Positions 43,138-52,438 of a stretch of 55,322 bases of DNA are shown here, one piece after another. The stretch spans positions 1 to 55,322 of the forward strand of contig KV919178.1 of NCBI GenBank assembly GCA_002049455.2. The letters run 5' to 3'. Position 1 is the stretch's first letter; each line of letters begins with the position of its first letter. The position numbers were made by a program, and so were the translations under genes. The notes under the pieces were generated by a model. The model was given only the letters and a program-made list of their open reading frames with translations, did no database searches and was not told the origin of the DNA. The DNA comes from Porphyra umbilicalis. Lineage: Eukaryota; Rhodophyta; Bangiophyceae; Bangiales; Bangiaceae.

Positions 43138-45371
43138 ATGGCGGACACCCTCACCCCCGTGCGGGGCGGGCCTGGGTGCACTCGCAACTTTTTCCAAGAC
43201 CCCCAGTATGGCTGCTCCGAGTCCTTCTTTAAAAGCACGGCACAGCTCGACAAGTGGATTGGCTATGTGATCGTCCTTGCATTTGGCATTGCATTTGGCG
43301 TGGCGACGGTCGGCCTGGTCATGGTACAGCGCAAGGTGCTTGGGCGGCGGATGGACTCGGAGTTTTTCAACACAGCAGGGCGGACGGTCAAGACTGGCCT
43401 GACCGCCTCGGTGATTGTGTCGCAGTGGACGTGGGCGGCGACGCTCCTGCAATCGTCCAACGTGGCGTACAAGTACGGCATCAGCGGGCCGTTTTGGTAC
43501 GCGTCGGGGGCGACGCTGCAGATTATCGTCTTTTCGCTGCTGGCGGTGCAGGTCAAGCGGCGGGCGCCGACCGCGCACACGTTTTTGGAAATCATCCAGG
43601 CGCGGTGGGGCACCACCGCCCACACGGTGTTTCTATTTTTTGCGCTCGCGACCAACATCATCGTCACGTCGATGCTCATCCTCGGCGGAAGTGCCGTCGT
43701 CCATGCGCTGACGGGTATCAATGTCGACCTGGCGTCCTTCCTCATCCCGCTTGGCGTCATCCTTTACACGCTCGCGGGTGGCCTCAAGGCGACGTTCGTC
43801 GCGTCCTACTTCAACACGGCCGTCATTCTCATCGCCCTGTGCATCTTTGTGTTCCAGGTCTACGCGACCGACTCGACACTCGGCTCCCCGTCGGTGGTGT
43901 ACGACCGACTGCAGGCGTCGGCGCTTATCGACCCGGTCGATGGCAACCGGGGTGGCTCCTACTTGACCATGTTCTCCAGGGGCGGCATGCTATTTGGTTT
44001 GAGTAACATCTGCGGTAACTTCGGTACCGTGTTTGTGGATCGTACGTTGAGGGGCTTCTCTCGTGGTACGGAGGGGCTGCAGTACGGTTGAACCGGTGAA
44101 ATCCACCGGACTGGCCGGGGCCGACCCGAGTGCGAGTCTAACATGTGGTCGATTTCGCTCTGATTTGCATGGACTCGCCTCGCATGCCACTTGCTTACCT
44201 TGCCCACTCGCTCCTGTACCTCGTCCGCTCCAACCGGTGCCTTTCCGCCACAGAGAGCTACTGGCAGTCGGCTATCGCAGCAACGCCGCAGGCCGCCTGG
44301 AAGGGCTACATCCTCGGCGGCCTCGCCTGGTTCTCCATCCCCTTCACGCTTGCCACGTCGCTTGGCCTCGCGTCGGTCGCCCTGTCCCTCCCCATCAACT
44401 CCGATGAGGCCGGCGCTGGCCTCGTCCCCCCCGCCGTTGCCACCCACCTGATGGGCAAGGGCGGCTCTGTGCTCATCCTCATCATGCTCTTTATGGCCGT
44501 CACGTCGACGGGCGCGGCGGAGCAGATTGCCGTCTCGTCACTCGTCGCGTACGACATTTATGTGCCGCTGAGGCGGCTTCTTGGCAAGCCCGTCACGGGC
44601 AGTCAGGTCGTCTATATCTCCCGCTGGGCCATTGTTATCTTTGGCGTCCTGTCTGGGGTGCTCGGCATTGCGCTCAACCACATTGATGTGAAGCTCGGGT
44701 GGGTGTACCTCGGCATGGGCGTCATCATTGGCAGCGCCGTCGCGCCCGTCGCCTTGTCCATTACGTGGGCCAAGTGCAGCGGCGCCGGTGCGATTGCGGG
44801 TGCTGTCGGGGGACTCGTCCTTGCCATTGGGTCGTGGCTCGGCTACGCGTCTACTTTTGACGGGGGCATCTCCATCGCGACGACCGGCACCGAAGAGGTG
44901 ATGGTTGTTGGCAACGTTGTCGCCATCCTCAGCTCCGCCGCCATCTGCATTGTCGTGTCGCTGTTCAAGCCCGACGACTGCGATTGGTCGGCGACCAAGG
45001 CCATCCCGCTCCTCGACGAGGACCCTGCCGCCAAGCTGTCGCCCGACGCCGAAGCGGAGATTGACCGGGCCATGAAGATGATTTCCGCGTGGGGCATTGG
45101 CCTCGCCCTCGTCCTTGTCGTGGCGTGGCCGCTGCTCACGCTACCGGCATCGGTCTTCTCCAAGGGGTACTTTACGTTTTGGGTCATCCTGTCGATCATC
45201 TGGGGGCTCATGGCGACGCTGGCCATGGTACTCTTGCCCGTGTGGGAGTCCCGCTCGACCATCCTGGCGGTGCTCAGCTGCGGGTCCATCACGCTGACAC
45301 CGGTGGGCAAAGTCATCGACGAGTCTGCAGAGGAGGAGGTGGAGGAGGGCGCCTCTGAGGTCGAAGAGTAG
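43138..45371 (+). CDS. DUR3: DUR3-like urea symporter (SSS family), two exons
   Basis: Plasma-membrane urea uptake protein of the sodium:solute symporter family, expected to use a proton or sodium gradient. Exons 43138-44041 and 44254-45371 join across a 212-bp GT-AG intron (donor GTACGT, acceptor CCACAG) to 673 residues, close to the usual DUR3 length. The join restores [13 protein letters not shown], a conserved DUR3 motif. Other signatures are [20 protein letters not shown] (95-114), [39 protein letters not shown] and [20 protein letters not shown]. About 15 hydrophobic segments are spread along the protein; the C-terminus is a Glu-rich cytosolic tail. The ATG at 43138 has a good context (ACCATGG). 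No lesions were seen. The urea substrate is inferred from motif similarity. Confidence 0.93.
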
Positions 45372-46595
45372 GTCAGCGAGGAAGAGGGTGGACACGGGTA
45401 CGGAGACGCGCGCCGGCCATCGAGGCGGTCTGTGTGCACCGTCCGCGCCATTGACTCGGTCTTTTGCGCGGGCGGCAGCGCAGTCCCGGACGACGCGTGC
45501 GCGCGTGTGGGGGTGTGTGCCGAGAGGGAGCGACTGGCTATGGCCTTCCGTTTTCTGTTCGTGTGCGGGTGCCACAGCGTGTATGGCGCCTCGGCATCTG
45601 GCTCACCGACAAGATCACTATGCGTTAATGCTTCTTACTGTTCGTGCCTCCCTTGTCCCCTCCCTGATGGAAGGATGGCCGCTGCAACGTTGGCCGCGTG
45701 CCTCCATATCACAAACGCAGCCAACTCTTGCACACAAGGCGCATAAAAAGGCAGAGCTGGACGCTCGGGCGAGCCCCGCGCAACAGCTGCGGGTGGTGAA
45801 CCCCCGTACCACCCACATACCGCCACGGAAACCCCCACCCAACCCGCCCGTTGGCGACAGCCCTTACGTGCGCTTGGGCGCCCCCCGCAGCCCCGCGGCC
45901 GCGCGCAACTCGGCTACGGCGGCGGCCACGACGCCCACGCCCAGCCCCCCCCCAACGGCCACACTCACCCACTCCCCGCGGACGATGCCCCGCGCGAAGC
46001 GGTCCGCCAGAAAGAGGGCGAGGAGGAAGACAACGACCACATTGGCGCGGCGGCAGCCGCGCCGCATCACTCACCCGCCGGCCACGACGGCGGAGGCAGC
46101 GTGCCCCCCCGCCACCGTCGCCCCCGGCCTGTCGACGCCGCCGTCACCGCCCCCGCCCCCGCCGACGGCGGCAACCACCATAAAGGCGAGCGCCCCGTAC
46201 CCCACGGACCCATCGACCATGGGCGCTCATCACGGGCTCCCGCCGAGCGGGTGGTCCCCGAACGTTGCAGTTGCGGAACGTGTGCAGAGAGCGGGCTTGA
46301 CAGTGGATGATTGGCTTGCATGCGTCCACAAAACTCATCCCACTGAACGATTGGCTGATACTGGTCCAAGTGGATCACACACACAGAACAAATATTTTAT
46401 TGCATACTGACACAGCGTTGCCATGAGCTGTTGGGCGTCAATTAATACCTGCCGCGCTCAGAACAGACGCAGCGCAGAGCACAGTGCCTGTGCCTGGGCC
46501 TGCTCGGGTGCAGTGCGTGCGGGCATCGACCGTCCCCGTCTAACAGAATGGGATAGACTTGAAGACTACCCAGGGAGGTGCCGTGCGAGTGCCTT
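45372..46595. other. Transporter 3' flank, no supported gene
   Basis: The frame 45388-46410 is Pro/Thr/Arg-rich and shadowed by minus-strand frames. A 67-residue minus-strand frame from about 46067 to 45864 starts with a hydrophobic stretch that could be a signal anchor. The evidence is too thin to call a gene. Confidence 0.4.
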
Positions 46596-47486
46596 TCATT
46601 AGCGAAGCTTCTAGTAGGGATCCATTCGTGTTCTCAACGCTCAGGCAGCCACGTTGCATAGAATGGATGGCACTAGTCGATTTGATGGTCACCCTCTAGG
46701 CCATTTGATTGGATGGTCCCATCTGCACGCCCAATCAAGAATATCCACGTTTCAGCATTCGATGGCTCACGATCGCTCTGGTCCAGATGGATTACACACG
46801 CAAGCGATTACAGATTCCGCCCAAAGCGTTTACAGATGCCTTCGGGGAACCCCCACTGTACAGTATGCACTCCACACCAAGGCCAAGAAATGGTCAGCAG
46901 CGCGCCTGCACTGCCTCTCCGCTCTCTGCCGTCGTTTCGCCATCTTGTCATCTGGCCCCTCCGTCGGGCCTTTCACACCACCACTCCATCGTCGTCACCG
47001 CACCGCCATACTCTCTCTTCGACGCGCGCGCCGCATCCGCTCCTTCTTCGGGCCCGCGCTCCGCATCCGCCCCTTTTTTTGCCCCCCCCCCTCCCCCTCT
47101 CTTTGCGCCCGCGCGCCGCATCTGCCCCATTCTTTGCCCCCCTCCCTCCCCCCATCCGCACGCCATGCAAGTCGCGCTGTACTGACGTTCGTTTTTTTCC
47201 TCCATGCGTTTCATGTCCTTCCCCGTTCCCCCCCCCGGCCCCTGCCAGAGTGTTTACTCATCTCTTGTTCATTTCTTGAGGCATCTGGCGGCCTCCGCTG
47301 TCGACCTCCCCCTGCGTGTGGCGGCGCGCCGGGTGCTGTGCTTGTTTGCTTTGCTGACCATTGCTTTATACTGAGAACCATACGACAAAGATGAAGATAT
47401 AAAATGGGGACCGACAATGGGGACGCGACAACTGGAGAAGAGAAAAAGACACAGCGACAACTGGGTAAGAAAAAAGGGACCCAACG
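46596..47486 (+). repeat. Dispersed repeat, copy B (partner at 2404-3245)
   Basis: Same start (TCATTAGCGAAGCTTCTAG) and end (GGGACCCAACG) as copy A. The main length difference is extra C/T-rich sequence in the middle (47030-47160). Outside the boundaries the two copies share nothing I can see. Confidence 0.8.
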
Positions 47487-47640
47487 CAGTACACGTGGCA
47501 CCTCTTGGACGGTGTGTCCGACGCGATCGAGGTGCCGCCACGTATTGACATGAAGGGGAAAACGTTCAGTGTGATACAGTCTACACGCTACACAACACAG
47601 ACAAGCCACGACACGCACCTACATCAAAAGATATGTACTA

Positions 47641-48579
47641 CTAGCGCTTCTCACTTCGAATACACGCAGCCTCAGTATCACTCCGAAGGAGCGAAGCCTC
47701 ACGTACAACCATTGTGCGCAGTGCCTCACGCCGCGCAACCTCATCGGGGTCACCGCGCCCACGCTCTTGTTCGTACCACGCGGGCCCCCCACCACCACCA
47801 CCCCACTGGCCCCCGCCGCCGACGACTTTCTCATCCTTCTCAACCTTGACGTGTGCCCCCGGCTCAACCTTCACGGTAAATCCCGTGAGGTTCTTCGCGA
47901 TGGCCTCGGGAGAAGACAGAGTGGGGGCCATTGGCTCGACCTTGAACTTCATAGTGTTCATACGCTGCAAGAACAACGAGGCAGCCCTCCCGGTCCCGGG
48001 CACGTACACGACCGGATTCTGAACACGGAGGGGAGTGGCGCGCGGGACGGGTGGTAGCAGCCCCGTGCCAACAGCCGCGTTGGCAGCCCCTGTGCCAGTC
48101 GGGTACAGTAGGGCGCAAGCTGCGACCCACCCAATTGTGTCGAACGACCGCGCGCCCTCGCCGACCACAGAGTTTGTCGGCGACGCCTCCGCCGCGGCCG
48201 CCGGCATTCGCCGCGTCAGCGCGTCGCATGTCGTGGACGCGGCCTTGCACCGCCGCATGCACCGCCGCCGCCGTCGCTCACGCGCGGCGACTCTCTTGGC
48301 CGCCCACATAGTGGCGACCTCAAAGTTGCTCGCGGCGGCAGCGACCTTCTGCTCCTTCCGACGTCGTCCGCGCTTGCGCAAGGTAGACTCGGCGGCAGCA
48401 AGGGCGACCGCCGCCTGCTCGTCGCTCGGGTCGACCGCGGCTGCGACTGCCGCGTTCCTCACAAGGAAGACTAGCTTCCACTCCCCGTCGGACAGGCCGC
48501 ACCCCATCCCGGACGAAGAGGTGTCCGAAGGCTCCGTGGACTCCCAGTCCGAAGCCGTCGGGGACGTGGACGACGACAT
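47641..48579 (-). CDS. Orphan protein with three SUMO-site-like motifs
   Basis: 312 residues from the ATG at 48579; the frame is open further upstream only through minisatellite DNA. The Ser/Thr/Glu-rich N-terminus contains DGEWKLVFLVRNAAV. An Ala-rich helix with basic clusters (RKRGRRRKEQK, RERRRRRCMRRCK, residues 68-112) could be a nuclear localisation or DNA-binding region. The C-terminal third has three psi-K-x-E motifs: FKVE 212-215, VKVE 236-239 and VKVE 244-247. A Gly-rich loop and a charged tail follow. No family is recognised. The motif cluster is consistent with a sumoylated nuclear protein, as an inference. Confidence 0.55.
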   Translation of the reverse strand: MSSSTSPTASDWESTEPSDTSSSGMGCGLSDGEWKLVFLVRNAAVAAAVDPSDEQAAVALAAAESTLRKRGRRRKEQKVAAAASNFEVATMWAAKRVAARERRRRRCMRRCKAASTTCDALTRRMPAAAAEASPTNSVVGEGARSFDTIGWVAACALLYPTGTGAANAAVGTGLLPPVPRATPLRVQNPVVYVPGTGRAASLFLQRMNTMKFKVEPMAPTLSSPEAIAKNLTGFTVKVEPGAHVKVEKDEKVVGGGGQWGGGGGGPAWYEQERGRGDPDEVARREALRTMVVREASLLRSDTEAACIRSEKR

Positions 48580-49751
48580 GGTCACCCCTACACGGTGCGC
48601 CGGTGTCGTGCCGTAGCTCGCGCGCAAGTCCGCACCACACAAGACGACACGGTGCCTCGCGGCGCACCGCCACCGCTCCGCTGCCACAACCGCCCTCCGC
48701 CACCGCTCCGCCACCACAGCGGCCGTGGTCTGACGCGACAGCGTCGACACGGCGGCCGCGACCGCGTATGTCACGGGCACACGGAAGCAACGCCGACAGC
48801 GGCCGTACAGCGGCCGCCGGACGCGCGCGGTCGTCGCGACAGCGTGCGCCACAGGCGCACAGCAAGATGTGACAGCGTCGACACGGCGGCCGTACAGCGG
48901 CCGCCGGACGCACACGGAAGCGACACCCACAGAGGCGGTACAGCGGCCGCCGGACGCGCGCGGTGACCGGCAACACACGCCGCACAGCGACTGCAATAGG
49001 CCAGTGTGCGACCACAGCACGGACCACATGGCGCCTGACACCGTACAGCCGCCCGCTTCACGCGGTGTGCGCCTCCCCCATCTACGCCAACCAGTCGCCT
49101 TCATCCTTTGCAGGTGCCTGTCCGCACGCAGAGCCCCACCCGTGACGGGTGACAGAACGGGTCGGGCCTCGGCATCCCGTCGGCGAGGCATTCGGCACAC
49201 TCAAGTCCCGGCGCTTTAGGATCCCCTTTGTCCGAGCAGCGGTCGCACCATAAATGACATTCGGTGGCCTGCGTCGTGGCGCGACAAAATAATGTGCTTG
49301 CTGGGGGGCACCCAATATGCGACGATGGGGTGGCCATTGCAGCCCCCACCGCAACGGTCAGTCACGTCGGCCAGAGGCAGCCCTCGCTCGTTGTGGGTGG
49401 AAATATACAGCATCCTCCAGTTCCCAGGGCTGTTGAGGGAGCACTTGCTAAGTTTTTTGGCGGCACACGACGCGTCCCGGTGCCGGCGCCGGTGATCACA
49501 CAGCCAGCCCGTGTTCCGCTGCTACCCGTCGGGACGCCTGACCGAGACCAGGGGGTGCATCGTCTACAGACACGCACGTCGCATGACCCCCCCCCCCCCC
49601 CGCTCCCCCATCCTTCTGCCCCCCGCATAGTCGGTCCACCCGTCACCCACCCACCAACACACGCCACCGACCCGCCCCCTCCACCCACAAACCCACCCAC
49701 CAACCCCCCCTCCCCGTACCACCCGCTCGTCGACAGACGTCGACCGTGAAA
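48580..49751. other. Divergent spacer with minisatellite
   Basis: Lies between divergently oriented orphan genes (47641-48579 minus and 49752 plus), so it may hold a shared promoter. Besides the minisatellite at 48720-48985 there are C-rich runs at 49587-49602 and CCACCCACC-type repeats at 49640-49710. No gene is called. Confidence 0.45.
48720..48985. repeat. GC-rich minisatellite with GTACAGCGGCCGCCGGACGC units
   Basis: Three exact copies of the 20-bp core start at 48805, 48892 and 48938. They are embedded in longer related blocks carrying GACAGCGTCGACACGGCGGCC. The spacing is irregular. Confidence 0.75.
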
Positions 49752-50657
49752 ATGCCCGGTCGCCGGCCTCCAGACGAGGCTATCCGCACCTGGGGTGCGG
49801 GCGCCAAGCGTATGCGGCGGCAGAGAGTGCACTTTGAGACGGCATGGTCGGCGATGCAGACGGCGACGGCCGAAACGCACTCGTCTCGCACGCGGGACTT
49901 GCACGACACTTTGCGGCGGCTGCAGGACACTCGGGGCGCACTCCTTGCCTTTATCCGCGAGGCGCCACCCGGCCAGCCCGGACGCGGCAACGCCGAAGCC
50001 GCGGCCACCAAGTTCGCCCTGTTTGTGGATGCCTGTGTGGCCCATGTTGGGACACTCCAAGCTGGCCACCCCCCCCACGCGACACCATCCCCAGTGGTTG
50101 GCGAAGGGTCTGGCGCCCCCTCCGCCGCCTGCGTACCGGCAAGAGGACTGGTCGGTGTGCCGGTGGTGGACGGTGAACCGTCGCAGCGTCTACCGGCGGC
50201 GACCGTCCATGCTTGTGACGACCCCACGGAACGCGCGCGAGACTATGGCACGCCGGCAAGGGGAGCGGCGACCGTATGTTGGGCGTCCGCCACTCCTTCT
50301 AATGTGCGTACCGTAGCGGGCGCGTCGTGGGTAGGTGGGGCGGACGACGGAGATGCGTCCCAAGTACGGGCCGGGGGCGCTCCATCGTCGCCATCCGGCC
50401 AGTCGCCACCGGGTACACCTGGTGTGGGCGAGGGACAACCGGTGGGCGTCATCAAACGGGTGGCGCTTACAAGTCTCGCGGTGCCAGCGGGCACCGTGTC
50501 TGGGGCCTCGGTCGCCCCTCCGGCGACTGCTTTGGGGGCACACGAAGCTGCCGGAGGCAACGCCGCGGCAACGTCGTCATCACCTGTAGGCGACCACTTG
50601 GCGGCCGTCCTCCATGCGCCGCTGGTTGCCGCGGCAATTGAACAACACGTGCTGTGA
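49752..50657 (+). CDS. Orphan protein; reading continues past its stop
   Basis: 301 residues from the ATG at 49752. The first ~90 residues look helical and coding (KRMRRQRVHFETAWSAMQTA, TRDLHDTLRRLQDTRGALLAFIREA). The rest is Ala/Gly/Pro/Ser-rich. No domain is recognised. The frame ends at TGA 50655-50657, but the same frame stays open for a further ~122 codons to 51026 with similar character. The stop may therefore be a nonsense mutation, an error, or part of an unseen intron. Confidence 0.5.
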   Translation: MPGRRPPDEAIRTWGAGAKRMRRQRVHFETAWSAMQTATAETHSSRTRDLHDTLRRLQDTRGALLAFIREAPPGQPGRGNAEAAATKFALFVDACVAHVGTLQAGHPPHATPSPVVGEGSGAPSAACVPARGLVGVPVVDGEPSQRLPAATVHACDDPTERARDYGTPARGAATVCWASATPSNVRTVAGASWVGGADDGDASQVRAGGAPSSPSGQSPPGTPGVGEGQPVGVIKRVALTSLAVPAGTVSGASVAPPATALGAHEAAGGNAAATSSSPVGDHLAAVLHAPLVAAAIEQHVL

Positions 50658-51026
50658 CAGCACCTGCCTCCGTCGGACGGTGCGTTGTTTTTGGAGGTGC
50701 AAACAGCCATGACGCGAATGGCAGCAAGTGCCGTGACATCGACGTCGACCGCCACCCACCAGCGCGCGTGCCGGGACGCCGGCGCGGTCATGGTGACTCT
50801 GGTACGAGGGCTCAAGGCCAGTGGGGTACGGCCCGCACCCGGGGCGTCGGGTCACCGCACCCCCCCCGTGCCGGGTGCCCCTTCACCCCACGAGCCAGTC
50901 GGGGCGACTGTCACGGCGGGGGAGGCTCCCGCTACGGGGGGGGGGCGACTACTCTGGCGGGTACACACGCGGTGGTCAGTGTACCGGACGGTCGGGCCCC
51001 ACTGGGAGATTGTGCGTCACCCGTGA
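50658..51026 (+). pseudogene. In-frame continuation of the 49752 ORF after a TGA
   Basis: Directly after the TGA the same frame reads PPSDGALFLEVQTAMTRMAA and continues to TGA at 51024-51026. It has its own ATG at 50710 but no strong start context. The helical VQTAMTRMAA part resembles the AWSAMQTATA style of the upstream N-terminus, supporting one original protein. Confidence 0.4.
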
Positions 51027-51455
51027 CCAGGACAGCGCACGTGGAGAAAGTCGTCATGTCGCCAATGGGACAGCCCTCCGTGACACCCGCACACGGGAAC
51101 ATGGTCGCAACGTCGAAGAGTGACGTGGAGCATGCGCAGCAATGAGCTTGGGGGGAAGTGAACGCTTTCCCCTGTGTCTTTGGTGTCCCCAGAGGCCTCA
51201 TTGCCTTTTCCTCAGCGTACCCTCATTCCCTTTATCTTGGCTGCCCTCGGTTCTGGCGACCCCCACACCGCCACCGCACGGAGCCGCCACCCGTCACCGA
51301 CCATGGCGGCGGCACCTCTCTCGCAACCGCGTAATCGAGTCAACACGGTCGCTACGATGCGTGCCGGTAAATTGATCAGATATTTTCGACACGCATCAGT
51401 TGGAGTGTGGGAATTCGGAGAGAACGGCCGTAGAAGGTCTTTTCGACAGCAAGAC

Positions 51456-51575
51456 CGACACTTTGACCCAGTGAGCGACACTTTAACCCACTGACCGACA
51501 CTTTGACCCGCTGACCGACACTTTAAGCCAGTGACCGACACTTTAACCATACGATGGACACTTTAACCCCTGTAA
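51456..51575. repeat. 20-bp tandem array (CGACACTTTRACCC)
   Basis: Six to seven adjacent 20-bp units, each with the core CGACACTTT(G/A)ACCC followed by a variable YTGAC, decay at the right end into GGACACTTTAACCCCTG. It lies about 400 bp upstream of the 51983 ORF. Such arrays are typical of subterminal regions of DNA transposons; that role is inferred. Confidence 0.85.
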
Positions 51576-51789
51576 TCGACAGTTCATCCCTATGCTCCAT
51601 ACTTCGAACATTGATTCGACCTGTCTGTAAGCCCTGGTCGCGACCCTCCGCATCCGAATTGAAACGGGACGCAACGCCAGCATCCATTGCCACGCAATGG
51701 ACACCGGGCCTTCGCCCAGCGCCCGAGCTGCACTTGCCGTGTACGACCATCGCGCCTGTTCCCGAACCCTCGCACCCCCCCGCCCGCAC

Positions 51790-51941
51790 CTTCCTCTCAT
51801 CCCTGTTGCCGGCCTGTCACCCCCGCACCGCCTGTGCCTGTCTGGCTCCACACCCGTGCGCCCACATCTTCCTCCCATCCCTGCTGCCGACCTGTCACCC
51901 CCGCACCGCCTGTGCCTGTCTGGCTCCGCACCCGTGCGCCC
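51790..51941 (+). repeat. 78-bp tandem duplication
   Basis: Copy 1 at 51790-51867 and copy 2 from 51868 differ at only a few bases and share CCTGTCACCCCCGCACCGCC. The period is 26 codons and keeps the frame open, but it lies upstream of the chosen ATG at 51983. Confidence 0.85.
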
Positions 51942-51982
51942 CTTCCACGGCTGGCTTCCCGACGGAGGCCAGCGCGTTCACG

Positions 51983-52438
51983 ATGGACGGCTCAGACGCG
52001 ACAGCTGGGGCCCTTCCGTCCGCTGCACCCCTGTCTTCGGTGCGAACACTCGCCGAACGCGTGGACGGGCGACATGGGTCCGCGGCGGCCGGAGACCGCC
52101 ACAGTGTCTCTGTGGCCGACGTGACGGCAGACTGCGTGGACGTGTCATCCATTCTGTCGCATGGCGTCGGTGCACACGTGACCACTGTGCTTGTCGAGCG
52201 CTTCAAGTGGTCCTACTTTCTTCACGCGGACAACGCAGACGTCGTGCAATTATTGGCGCGCCTGGGTCGCCAGCTTCTACGTACTACCGAGGCCTCCCCG
52301 GCGACATTACCGGTTTTTGACCGCCTACTGTCGAGCCTCATCTTCCCGACGGTGAACGCACGAGTATGGGCTGCGCTGTGGACGGGCGCTCCCCGCACGT
52401 CGGGGCGTCAAGTAGCGTTGACGCCCTGCCCATGGTGA
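51983..52438 (+). CDS. Orphan ORF, likely 5' exon of the 52366-54615 gene
   Basis: 151 codons from the ATG at 51983. Its reading looks like ordinary protein: VADVTADCVDVSSILSHGVG, then FKWSYFLHADNADVVQLLAR and LLSSLIFPTVNARVWAALW. It overlaps the start of the next ORF in a different frame and loses protein-like character after about 52385. The two are probably one gene joined by a short unseen intron or split by a one-base error. No homology is recognised. Confidence 0.5.
   Translation: MDGSDATAGALPSAAPLSSVRTLAERVDGRHGSAAAGDRHSVSVADVTADCVDVSSILSHGVGAHVTTVLVERFKWSYFLHADNADVVQLLARLGRQLLRTTEASPATLPVFDRLLSSLIFPTVNARVWAALWTGAPRTSGRQVALTPCPW

Noticed and set aside
45388..46410. 340-codon ORF downstream of the urea transporter
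   Set aside because: Pro/Thr/Arg low complexity, non-ATG start, overlapped by opposite-strand frames.
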